Shown here: one piece after another, positions 34,021 through 42,417 of the stretch
How positions within the stretch are numbered: position 1 is the first letter of the stretch
How the letters are laid out: every line of letters starts with the position of its first letter
NCBI GenBank assembly: GCA_964251965.1
Contig: CAXULQ010000003.1
Span: forward strand, 186,001 to 250,000
Source of the DNA: Mucilaginibacter_A sp964251965
GTDB taxonomy: Bacteria; Bacteroidota; Bacteroidia; Sphingobacteriales; Sphingobacteriaceae
Reading direction: 5' to 3'
DNA: 64,000 nucleotides
Position numbers and translations under genes: made by a program
Notes under the pieces: generated by a model
The model's input: only the letters and a program-made list of their open reading frames with translations
The model's database searches: none
What the model was told of the DNA's origin: nothing

Positions 34021-35520
34021 TTATGCAGTTTCCCGCAAAGTCAATCCCAAAACTTTGCTGGTTTCTTCCCTTAATTTTCCGGCAAGTTCTGCTTCTTTGC
34101 CTAAAGCTTTGCCGTAAGAAGGAATCATTTCCTTCAATTTACTTTGCCACTCCGGCGTGTTGATCTTGTTTTTAAAGCAACGTCCTAATAAATCAAGCAT
34201 GATAGAAACCGCGGTAGATGCGCCCGGCGAAGCACCCAGCAAAGCTGCAATACTGCCATCGCCTGCACTTACCACTTCTGTTCCAAACTCTAAAACGCCG
34301 CCTTTTATTGGGTCGTTTTTGATGACTTGCACACGTTGCCCGGCTGTTTCCAGTTCCCAGTCTTCCATTTTTGCAGTTGGTAAATAATCTTTTAACGCAT
34401 TTAAACGGTCTTGCGGAGATTGCTTTACCTGGTCGATCAAATATTTAGTTAGCGGAATATTTTTAATCCCTGCGGCCATCATCGGGAAAATATTATTGGC
34501 TTTGATGGACAAAATCAAATCCAGATAAGAACCGTTTTTTAAGAATTTAGTAGAGAAACCGGCATACGGGCCGAAAAGCAGTTCTCTTTTTCCTTCAATC
34601 ATCCGGGTATCCAGATGCGGAACAGACATTGGCGGCGAACCAACTGCCGCTTTACCGTAAACTTTGGCCTGGTGCCGTTTAATTACTTCCGGGTTAACGC
34701 ATTTCAGCCATTGTCCGCTTACCGGGAAACCACCAAAACCTTTTCCTTCGGGGATGCCCGATTTTTCCAGCAAAGGTAACGAGCCGCCGCCGGCACCGAT
34801 AAACACAAATTTCGACGTTACTTTCCTGCTTTCGCCGGTCTGCACGTTTTTAACTTTTAAGGTCCAGGAACCATCTTTATTTTTACTAATCGAACGGATT
34901 TCGTGGTTAAACTCTAAATCAACGTCGTTCATCGTTTTCAATTTGGTAAACATCGCTTTGGTTAAAGTGCCAAAGTTTACGTCCGTGCCAATTTCCATGC
35001 GCGTAGCAGCAACCTTTTCGTTCGGGTCGCGGCCATCCATTACCAAAGGCATCCATTCTGTCAGTTGCTTCAGGTCATCAGCATAAACCATTTCCTTAAA
35101 CAAATGCGATTTTTTAAGCGCCTCGTATCTTTTGCGCAGGTATTCTACATTTTTCTCGCCCCAAACAAAGCTCATGTGCGGAATGCTTTTGATGAAACTT
35201 GGCGGATCCGACAAAAAGTTTTCCTTCACCAAAAAGCTCCAAAACTGCTTGGATTCTTCAAAAGACTCGGCAATTTTAACGGCTTTATAAGTTTCGATAG
35301 AACCATCTTTTAGTTCCGGCGTGTAATTGAGTTCGCAAAAAGCAGAATGGCCAGTCCCGGCGTTGTTCCACGCGTCAGAGCTTTCTGCGGCTGCGCCATC
35401 CAATCGTTCAAATATTTTTATGCCGATGTTTGGTTCCAGTTCTTTAAGCATCACGCCCAGCGTGGCACTCATAATCCCGGCGCCAATTAAAATTACATCC
35501 GTATTTTCAGAAGTATTCAT
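34021..35520 (-). CDS. mqo: Malate:quinone oxidoreductase
   Basis: A peripheral membrane FAD enzyme that oxidises malate to oxaloacetate and passes electrons to quinone, in the TCA cycle. The FAD-binding start is TDVILIGAGIMSATLGVMLK, and SSDAWNNAGTGHSAFCELNY is the Mqo signature. The C-terminus REETSKVLGLTL is also typical. I use the ATG at 35520 (MNTSENTD, 499 aa); the frame runs on upstream to 35601 but that part is not family-like. It is monocistronic. A fossil copy of its tail lies 4 kb away on the same strand. Confidence 0.95.
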   Translation of the reverse strand: MNTSENTDVILIGAGIMSATLGVMLKELEPNIGIKIFERLDGAAAESSDAWNNAGTGHSAFCELNYTPELKDGSIETYKAVKIAESFEESKQFWSFLVKENFLSDPPSFIKSIPHMSFVWGEKNVEYLRKRYEALKKSHLFKEMVYADDLKQLTEWMPLVMDGRDPNEKVAATRMEIGTDVNFGTLTKAMFTKLKTMNDVDLEFNHEIRSISKNKDGSWTLKVKNVQTGESRKVTSKFVFIGAGGGSLPLLEKSGIPEGKGFGGFPVSGQWLKCVNPEVIKRHQAKVYGKAAVGSPPMSVPHLDTRMIEGKRELLFGPYAGFSTKFLKNGSYLDLILSIKANNIFPMMAAGIKNIPLTKYLIDQVKQSPQDRLNALKDYLPTAKMEDWELETAGQRVQVIKNDPIKGGVLEFGTEVVSAGDGSIAALLGASPGASTAVSIMLDLLGRCFKNKINTPEWQSKLKEMIPSYGKALGKEAELAGKLREETSKVLGLTLRETA

Positions 35521-35857
35521 GGTTTTAGTTGAAGAAAGTAAACAACGATCAATATTAAAAGAAATGGTTTGAAAGATAAACGAACATGGCCTGAAATGCA
35601 AACTTCATATTCAAAACTTTATCTTTTCTTTAACCTAAACAAATAAAAGGTTGATTTGATTTTGAGCCAACAAGTTTAAAAACAACATCAACGGTTTTGC
35701 AATGCTTCTTTTATCGGCCAAAAACTATATGCTCGGACTTGTTTAAATTTTACTGTGCTAAAAGAAGCATGTCAGCATTTCTTTCCAAACTTTGGTTCGT
35801 CCTTTTTATTGTTTAACAACCAAGTTAACGCAATAATTACATAAAATTGAAAACCTG
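35521..35857. other. Intergenic region between divergent mqo and DUF92 genes
   Basis: 337 bases without a gene. It is AT-rich, contains the inverted word pair at 35702-35770, and should hold both divergent promoters; I could not place them with confidence. Confidence 0.5.
35702..35770. repeat. Inverted pair of the dispersed word in a divergent promoter region
   Basis: ATGCTTCTTTTATC (35702-35715) and GCTAAAAGAAGCAT (35757-35770), 41 bases apart. Here no gene end is near, so a terminator role does not explain the pair. Confidence 0.75.
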
Positions 35858-36571
35858 ATGCAACCAGCCAATTACCTTTTGCCTGTAATTTTATCAATTG
35901 GCGTAATCCTCAGCATAAAAACCCGAAAACTTACTTTGCCTGCTGCATTAACCGCAGCTTTATTAGGCGTTATGCTGTACCTCGGCGCAAAATATTACGG
36001 CATTTTGATGGCCGCTGTACTTTTCATTTTAGCTTCAACAGCAACCGCATGGAAAACAGGTGTAAAAGAAGCATTAGGCGCAGCCGAAAAAAACAAAGGA
36101 CAAAGAACAGCCGGGCAAGTACTTGCAAACGTAGGCACTGCTGGTTTCATGGGTTTGCTATGCTTTTTTTACCCGGTAAAAGTTGAGTTATTTAGGTTGA
36201 TGATGGCCGCCAGTTTAGCTTCGGCCGCTGCGGATACCATTTCTTCCGAATTAGGCACGGTTTACGGAAAAAACTTTTATAACATCCTCAGCCTAAAACA
36301 AGATCAGAAAGGGTTGGATGGCGCAGTAAGTTTAGAAGGAACGTTGTTCGGTTTGGCCGCAAGCGTAATTATTAGTGCTGTTTACGCTTTTAGTTTTGGC
36401 TGGAATATTCATTTCCTGTTTATTATTATTGCGGGAACGATCGGTAACCTTGCTGATTCTGTCCTCGGTGCTACTTTAGAACGGAAACATTTTTTAGGAA
36501 ATAACGCGGTTAACTTTTTAAATACGGTTGTTGCGGCAACGGTAGGATGGATGTTATATGATATATTTTAG
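35858..36571 (+). CDS. DUF92 family membrane protein
   Basis: A 237-aa inner-membrane protein with about six hydrophobic segments. SAAADTISSELGTVYG, GAVSLEGTLFGLAAS and GNLADSVLGATLERKHFLGNN AVN are the conserved motifs of DUF92 (TMEM19-like). Plant homologues (VTE6) act as phytyl-phosphate kinases, so a CTP-dependent polyprenol kinase-like role is possible, but bacterial members are untested as far as I know. A dispersed word is coded within it as GVKEALG. Confidence 0.88.
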   Translation: MQPANYLLPVILSIGVILSIKTRKLTLPAALTAALLGVMLYLGAKYYGILMAAVLFILASTATAWKTGVKEALGAAEKNKGQRTAGQVLANVGTAGFMGLLCFFYPVKVELFRLMMAASLASAAADTISSELGTVYGKNFYNILSLKQDQKGLDGAVSLEGTLFGLAASVIISAVYAFSFGWNIHFLFIIIAGTIGNLADSVLGATLERKHFLGNNAVNFLNTVVAATVGWMLYDIF

Positions 36572-36586
36572 CAGTAAAACAACATT

Positions 36587-37260
36587 GTAAAATCAGTAAT
36601 AGAACGATTAATAAAATCTCCAGCAAAAGGCTTTGTTTGTTTTACGGCCGAGTACCAGCTTTCTACCGAAGCATTGTATCCGGCTGCTGTTTACGATTTA
36701 AAAGCGGCACTTCGTTGGATACATCAAAATGCAGTCAAGTTTAATATTGATACTTCCAAAATTGCTGTTTTAGGTTTTTCTGCCGGAGGAGAATTGGCTG
36801 TGCTGATCGGTACAACCCGTCAAAACCCTGCTTTTGAAGGCGAAAGTTGTAACAACAAAAGCTCAAGCATTGTAAACGCGGTGGTTGATATTGATGGAAT
36901 TCTGTCTTTCGTGCACCCGGAATCTGGCGAAGGCGACGATAGTAAATCTATTTCCGCTGCCACGCATTGGTTCGGTTACACCAAAAACAATAATTTTGAC
37001 CTGCTAAAAGAAGCATCGCCTTTAACACATGCCAGTAAAATACACCGCCGTTTTTGTTCATAAATAGTTCGGTTGACCGGATGCACGCCGGCCGGGACGA
37101 TTTTAGAAAGGTTTTGGATCAACATCAAATTTATTCCGAAGTCCATTCCTTTCCCGATTCTCCGCACGGGTTCTGTTTGTTTGAACCTTGGTTTACGCCA
37201 ACCGTAAATTACATTACTGGTTTTTTAGAGGAGGTTTTCGAAGCGAAAAAGAAGTTTTAA
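36587..37260 (+). pseudogene. Alpha/beta-hydrolase (acetylesterase-like) gene, truncated and frameshifted
   Basis: A frame from about 36587 reads GFVCFTAEYQLSTEALYPAA, then AVLGFSAGGELAVLIG with the nucleophile Ser of an esterase, and HASKIHRRFCS before a stop at 37063. The missing tail is in another frame: TPPFLFINSSVDRMHAGRD (acid Asp) and FPDSPHGFCLF (catalytic His), ending at 37260. One more A in the run at 37037-37040 would join the two (SKNTPPF). The N-terminus lacks the HGGxW oxyanion-hole part and any start codon, so the gene is dead even if the frameshift were a sequencing error. Confidence 0.75.
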
Positions 37261-37340
37261 GGGAAAGGATTTGGTTTACCGTTTCTGCACAAACAAAAGC
37301 TGATATTCTTTTTTAGTTTATTTTAAGTGCACAATATTTT

Positions 37341-37721
37341 ATGAAAAAAACGTTTTCATCCGCAATAATCCTGTTTTTTTTGATGCTCAATTTATCAGCC
37401 CAACAAAAAAGCTATCGTGATATCTGGATTTTTGCTTCGGATGCCGGCAATGCTTCTTTTATCACCCAAAAATCTACGTTGGCCAATGCGCCCGATTTAA
37501 AAGAACGCGACCTACAAGTCCACGAAATTGTTGGCTTAAAAGGAAACGAAAACCAGTTTAAAAAATACAAAGTACCGGCACAAGGTTTTACGTTTATTTT
37601 GATTGGGAAAGATGGCGGCGAGAAAATGCGTTCGCACGAACCGGTAAGTTTAGAAAAGCTGTACCGCACTATTGATGCTATGCCAATGCGCCAGCAAGAA
37701 ATGAAGCAACGCAAACCCTGA
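37341..37721 (+). CDS. DUF4174 domain secreted protein
   Basis: A 126-aa protein with signal peptide (residues 1-21, ends LSAQ). The mature part shows IWIFASDAGNASFITQKS, KERDLQVHEIVG and QGFTFILIGKDGGEKMRS: a thioredoxin-like small fold of the DUF4174 family, in which the ...LKeRDl... and ..LIGKDGgvK motifs are conserved and the CxxC is absent. It should be periplasmic; function unknown. The dispersed word at 37450 reads NASFIT in frame. Confidence 0.82.
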   Translation: MKKTFSSAIILFFLMLNLSAQQKSYRDIWIFASDAGNASFITQKSTLANAPDLKERDLQVHEIVGLKGNENQFKKYKVPAQGFTFILIGKDGGEKMRSHEPVSLEKLYRTIDAMPMRQQEMKQRKP

Positions 37722-37730
37722 AAATACAGG

Positions 37731-37744
37731 TGTAAAAGAAGCAT
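37731..37744 (-). repeat. Dispersed word between convergent genes
   Basis: TGTAAAAGAAGCAT, nine bases after the DUF4174 stop and five before the stop of the second MIP gene. Confidence 0.8.
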
Positions 37745-37749
37745 CTTTG

Positions 37750-38505
37750 TTAAAGGTTATTGCTGATGTGCCGATATTTTTCAAAATGATACAACTTGGC
37801 CACATCGGTTTTTAAATGTTTTAACCAGCCAACATTAAACAGTAAAACGGCCAGCAGCATCCCGACAACAGGCGCAAGCCAATACAACCAATAACCTCTC
37901 CAAAGTGTACTAAGAAGTGCCGGTCCAAAACTTCGGGCCGGGTTAGTACTTGTGCCAGATATTGGAGCTTCTAACCAAACCATCACGCAGTAAATAACAG
38001 GCATCATAAAAGGTGTAAAGTTTTTGATCCGGTTGTGGCTTGTAAAGAAAATGATCACGGCGATCAGTACAAAGGTTGTCCAAATTTCACCGATAAAAGC
38101 AGCATCAATCTGCAGCGGAACAGTTGCACCGTAATCCATGCTTTTGCCCTGTCCGCCCCAAAAAAGTAAGGGCAAACAGCCGATTGCGGCACCGGCCATT
38201 TGGGCTATAATAAAGCCAATCATGTTTTTAAATTGCATGTTGTTGCGCAGCCAAAAAGCAATACTAACAACCGGGTTAATATGCGCGCCGCTAATTTTAC
38301 CTACCGGCGAAATGGTGATCAAACATCCGGTTGTGCCGAATAAAAATCCGGTAATTGCCCTTGTTATATCAGGATCAGGAATGAATTTGATAACGGGAGA
38401 GCCTTTTCCATTGATAAAAATAACGACTGACAACCCAATCAAAACCAATAAGGCAGTTCCTATAAATTCGGACAAATACGCTTTTAAAAACTTCTTTTCC
38501 AGCAT
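37750..38505 (-). CDS. MIP family channel (aquaporin-like), first NPA motif NPV
   Basis: A 251-aa membrane channel of the major intrinsic protein family and the second one in this window. The first pore motif is ISGAHINPVVSIAFW (NPV), the second STNPARSFGPALL. The pattern of six transmembrane helices is complete. It is only distantly like the other MIP protein at 33045, so the two are not a recent duplication. It is two bases away from the MBL-fold gene upstream (stop of that gene at 38508), suggesting co-transcription. Substrate unknown. Confidence 0.87.
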   Translation of the reverse strand: MLEKKFLKAYLSEFIGTALLVLIGLSVVIFINGKGSPVIKFIPDPDITRAITGFLFGTTGCLITISPVGKISGAHINPVVSIAFWLRNNMQFKNMIGFIIAQMAGAAIGCLPLLFWGGQGKSMDYGATVPLQIDAAFIGEIWTTFVLIAVIIFFTSHNRIKNFTPFMMPVIYCVMVWLEAPISGTSTNPARSFGPALLSTLWRGYWLYWLAPVVGMLLAVLLFNVGWLKHLKTDVAKLYHFEKYRHISNNL

Positions 38506-38507
38506 AA

Positions 38508-39542
38508 TTATTTAAAAGGCTCCCACCATTTATGGATGTACGGTTTGCCATTGTACGTGTAAGTTTCGCCGGGTTGCGGCACCAATAAAGGAATATTTTT
38601 TTGTTGGGAAAGCTCCAGCAAACGTTCAACAGGCTGTGTCCAGGCATGGAAAGCCAGGTTGAACAAACCCCAGTGGATCGGCATCATCAGGTTGGCGTTT
38701 AAAGCGAGAAAAGCATCCGAAGCATGGTCTGGCCCCATGTGTATATCTTTCCAAAGATCGTTGTAGGCACCAATTTCCAACATGGCAATATCAAAAGGGC
38801 CGTATTTTTCGCCAACAGTTTTAAAAAGCGGGTGGATGCCAGAATCGGCACCAAAATAAACTTTATGTTTCGGTCCTTTAATGATGTAAGAAGCCCAAAG
38901 CGTGGTGTCCCGGTTGCGTAAACCCCTGCCCGAAAAATGCCTTGCCGGGGCAGCAGCGAGTTTAAAGCCAGGCCAAATTTCTTTTTGCTGCCACCAGTCA
39001 AACTCCGTAATTTGGTTTTTGCCAATGCCCCAGCTTTGCAGGATTTTCCCTACGCCCAGAGAACAGAAAAACGGTATGCTTCTTTTACCGAGTGTTTTTA
39101 CAGTTTCTTCGTCCAGATGGTCAAAATGATCGTGCGAGATTAGGATTCCATCTAAGTGTGGCAAATCTTTTAAAGCAATCGGTGCGGGGAAAAATCTTGC
39201 CGGACCCAAAAATTGAAAAGGCGACGCACGTTTCACCCAAACGGGATCAGTTAAAATCCGCTTTCCGTCAATTTCAATCAGCAAAGAAGAGTGTCCGATC
39301 AGCGTAATGCGCAAAGTATTGTCCGGAAGGTTGTTTAAAAGTTCCAGATCAGCAGGAAAAGGACCGGGCTGAATACGCGGGTTTCGGTTGGGATGATCTT
39401 TGGTGTATTCTGCCAAAACCTTGAAAATACCAGACGAAAAACCGGTTTTGGTAGGGATGGGGTTAACGAAAACTTTACCGTTAAAATTAGGCGAATTGTA
39501 CATGGTAGCTGCAACAGCAGGAGCGGGGTTTGGTTTTTTCAA
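38508..39542 (-). CDS. MBL-fold metallohydrolase (UlaG / NAPE-PLD-like)
   Basis: A 344-aa metallo-beta-lactamase-fold enzyme. The metal-binding motif is SHDHFDHLD (H137, H139, D141, H142); further ligands are in PARHFSGR, FGADSGIH and the terminal MPIHWGLFNLAFHAWTQP, which is typical of the N-acyl-phosphatidylethanolamine phospholipase-like subgroup. No clear signal peptide is seen, although the N-terminus is Ala/Pro-rich. It may hydrolyse a phosphodiester or lactone; the natural substrate is unknown. It overlaps no neighbour but ends two bases before the MIP gene. Confidence 0.87.
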   Translation of the reverse strand: MKKPNPAPAVAATMYNSPNFNGKVFVNPIPTKTGFSSGIFKVLAEYTKDHPNRNPRIQPGPFPADLELLNNLPDNTLRITLIGHSSLLIEIDGKRILTDPVWVKRASPFQFLGPARFFPAPIALKDLPHLDGILISHDHFDHLDEETVKTLGKRSIPFFCSLGVGKILQSWGIGKNQITEFDWWQQKEIWPGFKLAAAPARHFSGRGLRNRDTTLWASYIIKGPKHKVYFGADSGIHPLFKTVGEKYGPFDIAMLEIGAYNDLWKDIHMGPDHASDAFLALNANLMMPIHWGLFNLAFHAWTQPVERLLELSQQKNIPLLVPQPGETYTYNGKPYIHKWWEPFK

Positions 39543-39579
39543 GTCCCTCTCTTTTGGATAGGGATTTAGGCTGAGGCTT
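39541..39579 (+). repeat. Palindromic repeat family, copy D (divergent type)
   Basis: AAGTCCCTCTCTTTTGGATA then GGGATTTAGGCTGAGGCTT. It shares the CCCTCTC...GGG...TGAGGCT frame with copies A-C but has TTTT in the centre. Confidence 0.65.
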
Positions 39580-39600
39580 GATCAATTCTCAAAAGTTTAA

Positions 39601-39640
39601 AGCCTCACCCCAGCCCTCTCCAGGGGAGAGGGAGTTAGCT
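39601..39640 (-). repeat. 40-bp palindromic repeat, copy C
   Basis: AGCCTCACCCCAGCCCTCTC then CAGGGGAGAGGGAGTTAGCT, nearly identical to copies A and B. Confidence 0.8.
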
Positions 39641-39663
39641 TCGCCAGTGTTTTAAGCCCTGCT

Positions 39664-39702
39664 TCAAGTCCCTCTCTTTTGGAGAAGGGTTTAGGTTGAG
39701 GC
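39664..39702 (+). repeat. Palindromic repeat family, copy E (divergent type)
   Basis: TCAAGTCCCTCTCTTTTGG then AGAAGGGTTTAGGTTGAGGCT, close to copy D. It lies in the same orientation as D, with C inverted between them. Confidence 0.65.
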
Positions 39703-39752
39703 TATTTAGGGCAAGACTTCAAACATTAATCCCACCAATACATTCTAAAAAG

Positions 39753-40268
39753 ATGACAGAAGCAATGGCCCAAACCCGGCAGCAGTACAAACCGGAAACG
39801 GTAAAAATCTTATTTATATCAGAAGCGGTACAGCCCGGAAAAGTATTCTTTTACCATAAAAATTCTAATGTTTTTAGGGCAGTAAAAGAAGCATTTACAA
39901 AGGTTTTGGGTGAATTTAAAAATGATGAAGAGTTTTTAAATTTCTTTCAATCTGCTGGTTGCTATGTTGATTATCTGTGCCCGGATTTGATTAACGGCTT
40001 ATCACCTGAAGTCCGGCAACAGGTAAGAACAGCAGGCATTAAACCCTTAAGCGGACGTTTGGCTTTGTTGCAGCCCGAAGTTGTAATTACGGTGATGAAA
40101 GTTTTGGAAAAAGAAGTGCTGGAAGCTATACGCTTGTCCGGAATTGGTTCTGTTCCATATACTAAAGCCATCGCTTTCCCGGCGCATAGTAAAACCAATG
40201 CGGATAAATGTGTGAAGGAATTGGTGGCGGTTTTAGAGGAGTTGTTGGAATTGGGGATTTTGGTGTGA
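39753..40268 (+). CDS. Uracil-DNA-glycosylase-superfamily-like protein
   Basis: A 171-aa protein from the ATG at 39753. The open frame extends back to a TTG at 39696, but those 19 residues come from repeat copy E. KILFISEAVQPGKVFFYHKN followed by SGCYVDYLCPD-like text, then LLQPEVVITVMKVLEKE and IAFPAHSKTNADKC, is the pattern of the UDG-like fold (early loop, middle strand ...P.vvitlG, late HPS/T-like loop replaced by HSK). The catalytic residues of true UDGs are not evident. Function is unknown; a DNA-related role is only inferred from the fold resemblance. Confidence 0.65.
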   Translation: MTEAMAQTRQQYKPETVKILFISEAVQPGKVFFYHKNSNVFRAVKEAFTKVLGEFKNDEEFLNFFQSAGCYVDYLCPDLINGLSPEVRQQVRTAGIKPLSGRLALLQPEVVITVMKVLEKEVLEAIRLSGIGSVPYTKAIAFPAHSKTNADKCVKELVAVLEELLELGILV

Positions 40269-40313
40269 AAATAATAGGGCTAATACATGTAATTTAAGGT
40301 TACTTTCTTAATT

Positions 40314-40348
40314 AAAAAAACCGCCTCAATTATTGTGAGGCGGTTTTC
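40314..40348. terminator. Strong bidirectional rho-independent terminator
   Basis: AAAAAAA, then CCGCCTCA (40321-40328), a seven-base loop, TGAGGCGG (40336-40343) and TTTT. It closes the SusCD operon on the minus strand and the UDG-like gene on the plus strand. Confidence 0.92.
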
Positions 40349-40371
40349 TAATCAAAGTTAAATTTCAAAAA

Positions 40372-40869
40372 TTACTGAGCTCGAATGTTATAAACTAAAG
40401 TATTATAGTTACTAATTTGTTGTCCACTTGCATCTTTAATAACAACTCGCAAAGCGTAATTTTTTACAGTTGTACCTACAGATGCTGGGTTAATCTGGAA
40501 ATTTACAGTTCCTTGTCTCTGCCCAGCAGGTATAGTAGTAACAAGGTTACTTGCTGTATAGGTACTCGTTGGTAAAGGCTGATAGCTTGATGACAAATTA
40601 GTGTTATCAACTGCTAAAGTTACATTCAAATCAGTAGTTAATGGATTTACTGATGCCAGGTTTACAACAACAGGTAAAGTTTGCACACCAGATGCAACAG
40701 TATATGTTGTTATTATAACTTTATTTGCCTGATAAGCAGCTAAAGGTAACTCTACCAAAGGTACGCCTTTTGATAAATCTGTATATCTATCATCTTTCAG
40801 ACAAGAACTTAACATTAGCATCATGGCTAAGAACGGTACTATTATTTTTGTGTGATTTTTTCTTTTCAT
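40372..40869 (-). CDS. DUF1735-type surface lipoprotein of the Sus operon
   Basis: A 165-aa lipoprotein: hydrophobic signal followed by SSC with C23, then LKDDRYTDLSKGVPLVELP. The DUF1735 (BT_3987-like N domain) beta-sandwich follows with TLPVVVNLASVNPLTTDLNVTL-like strands and ends YALRVVIKDASGQQISNYN then TLVYNI. It stops after this one domain, without the catalytic or discoidin part seen in longer relatives. As the third gene of the susC-susD operon it probably sits on the cell surface and helps bind the same glycan or peptide ligand. Confidence 0.82.
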   Translation of the reverse strand: MKRKNHTKIIVPFLAMMLMLSSCLKDDRYTDLSKGVPLVELPLAAYQANKVIITTYTVASGVQTLPVVVNLASVNPLTTDLNVTLAVDNTNLSSSYQPLPTSTYTASNLVTTIPAGQRQGTVNFQINPASVGTTVKNYALRVVIKDASGQQISNYNTLVYNIRAQ

Positions 40870-40895
40870 TTCAGTTTTTCAAGTATTATACTTAA

Positions 40896-42407
40896 TTAAA
40901 ATTTAGCCCAAAATATTTTGGAATTAAATTTATCAATAGTTGATGCAGCAGGAACATTAGCAGCATTCTGTTGGTATTCTGCTGTAGGATAGAATATTCT
41001 GGATGGAATTTTAGTTACTGTACTTGACGGATAAACTGATACCGGTATATTTAATGGGAACCCAGTTCTTCTGTATTCGTTATACGCTTCCAAATTACCA
41101 TAACCCATTACGGCAAAATATTTTTGATTGACAATAGCTTGTATTTTATCTATTGAAGACCCCCAGCTAACGTTTACCTTGTCTTGGGAATAATAAACTG
41201 TAGCTTGTGTTGGTGTTAAACCTAATGCTATAAAGGATGCAGTAATACCCCTCTGATACAAGTCTTGTGCGTCGCCTGGAATTGCAAAACCATCAATTAA
41301 TGCTTCTGATTGTAGAAATAATGACTCGGAAGCTGGAAAGACAATAGCATCCATTGTTGGTGCTTTTAGTAAGCCAGTGCCAATAGCACTCACCAACACG
41401 TTCGATATACCGTTAGGATTACCATAATTGTTACCAATAACTGTACCGTTTATAGGCAAATAAAAAGCGTTTAAACGAGGGTCATTATTGCCTTTTAGTA
41501 AATTAACAGCAAAGTTATTAGCCCTATAATAAGCGTTACCGGCACTGCCAGTTGGTACACCGTTCTGATTATAGCCATATTTTAACCAAAATGGACTTTC
41601 CTGTCCGCCATTTGCATCACTATTTAAATAACCTGGATTAACAGCACCTTGAACCAAGTTTGCACCACTGGCATCACTTGATAAATATCCTTCGCTTGCT
41701 GTAGCGGCAATACTGGTTTTTAAAGCGGCATCCTTGGTAGTCACGTTTGCGTATTGACGAATAGCGATACGTAATTTTAAAGTATTGGCAAACTTTTTCC
41801 ATTTAGTCATATCTCCTTTGAACATAATGTCCGCGGAACCAGGGCTTGCAGCAGCAGTACTTTTATTAATGATTCCTATTGCAGCATCAAGTTGTACCAA
41901 TAGATCATCATAGATATCAGATCCTTTATCATAAACAGGAGTTAAAGCGTTTAAGCCTTGAAAAGCCTGTTTGTAAGGAACATCATTATAATTATCTACT
42001 AATGCTTGAAAGCCATAAGCTTTCATAATCATTGCTATAGCTTGATAATTGGCCAGGCTAGCATCTGCAGCTGCCAACGTTTGTATAACATTGTAGTTAG
42101 ACAGGTTATTGTACCATTGGGTAAAACTTTGATAATCAGCAGTAGTAAAACTGTACGTAACTAAACCAGCATTTGGCGAATAATTACCGCTTGGTGCCCA
42201 ATAACCCATCCAAATACCATAAGTTGGATACAGGTTATTGATGTTTTCTGCTGTAATTTTTAATGCCCCTGGTAATATCAATTGAGGAGAGGCGGCAGCA
42301 CCAGAAGGTAAGTTCGGACTATTTTGCTGACTGCTTATATAGTTTTTTTTACAACTACTTATAGCTATTGCAAATGTTATAATTAATATTAATTTATAAT
42401 TTTTCAT
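40896..42407 (-). CDS. SusD/RagB family nutrient-binding lipoprotein
   Basis: A 503-aa surface lipoprotein, signal ending ISSC with C19. The helical TPR-like scaffold is of the SusD-like family 2 type (NNLYPTYGIWMGYWAPSGNY, AIAMIMKAYGFQALVDNYND, VPYKQAF, KWKKFANTLKLRIAIRQYA, FPASESLFLQSEALIDGF). It forms the lid of the SusC channel and binds substrate outside the cell. It follows susC by 10 bases. No glycoside hydrolase or peptidase is in the operon, so the ligand cannot be named. Confidence 0.93.
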   Translation of the reverse strand: MKNYKLILIITFAIAISSCKKNYISSQQNSPNLPSGAAASPQLILPGALKITAENINNLYPTYGIWMGYWAPSGNYSPNAGLVTYSFTTADYQSFTQWYNNLSNYNVIQTLAAADASLANYQAIAMIMKAYGFQALVDNYNDVPYKQAFQGLNALTPVYDKGSDIYDDLLVQLDAAIGIINKSTAAASPGSADIMFKGDMTKWKKFANTLKLRIAIRQYANVTTKDAALKTSIAATASEGYLSSDASGANLVQGAVNPGYLNSDANGGQESPFWLKYGYNQNGVPTGSAGNAYYRANNFAVNLLKGNNDPRLNAFYLPINGTVIGNNYGNPNGISNVLVSAIGTGLLKAPTMDAIVFPASESLFLQSEALIDGFAIPGDAQDLYQRGITASFIALGLTPTQATVYYSQDKVNVSWGSSIDKIQAIVNQKYFAVMGYGNLEAYNEYRRTGFPLNIPVSVYPSSTVTKIPSRIFYPTAEYQQNAANVPAASTIDKFNSKIFWAKF

Positions 42408-42417
42408 TCTATAATTA

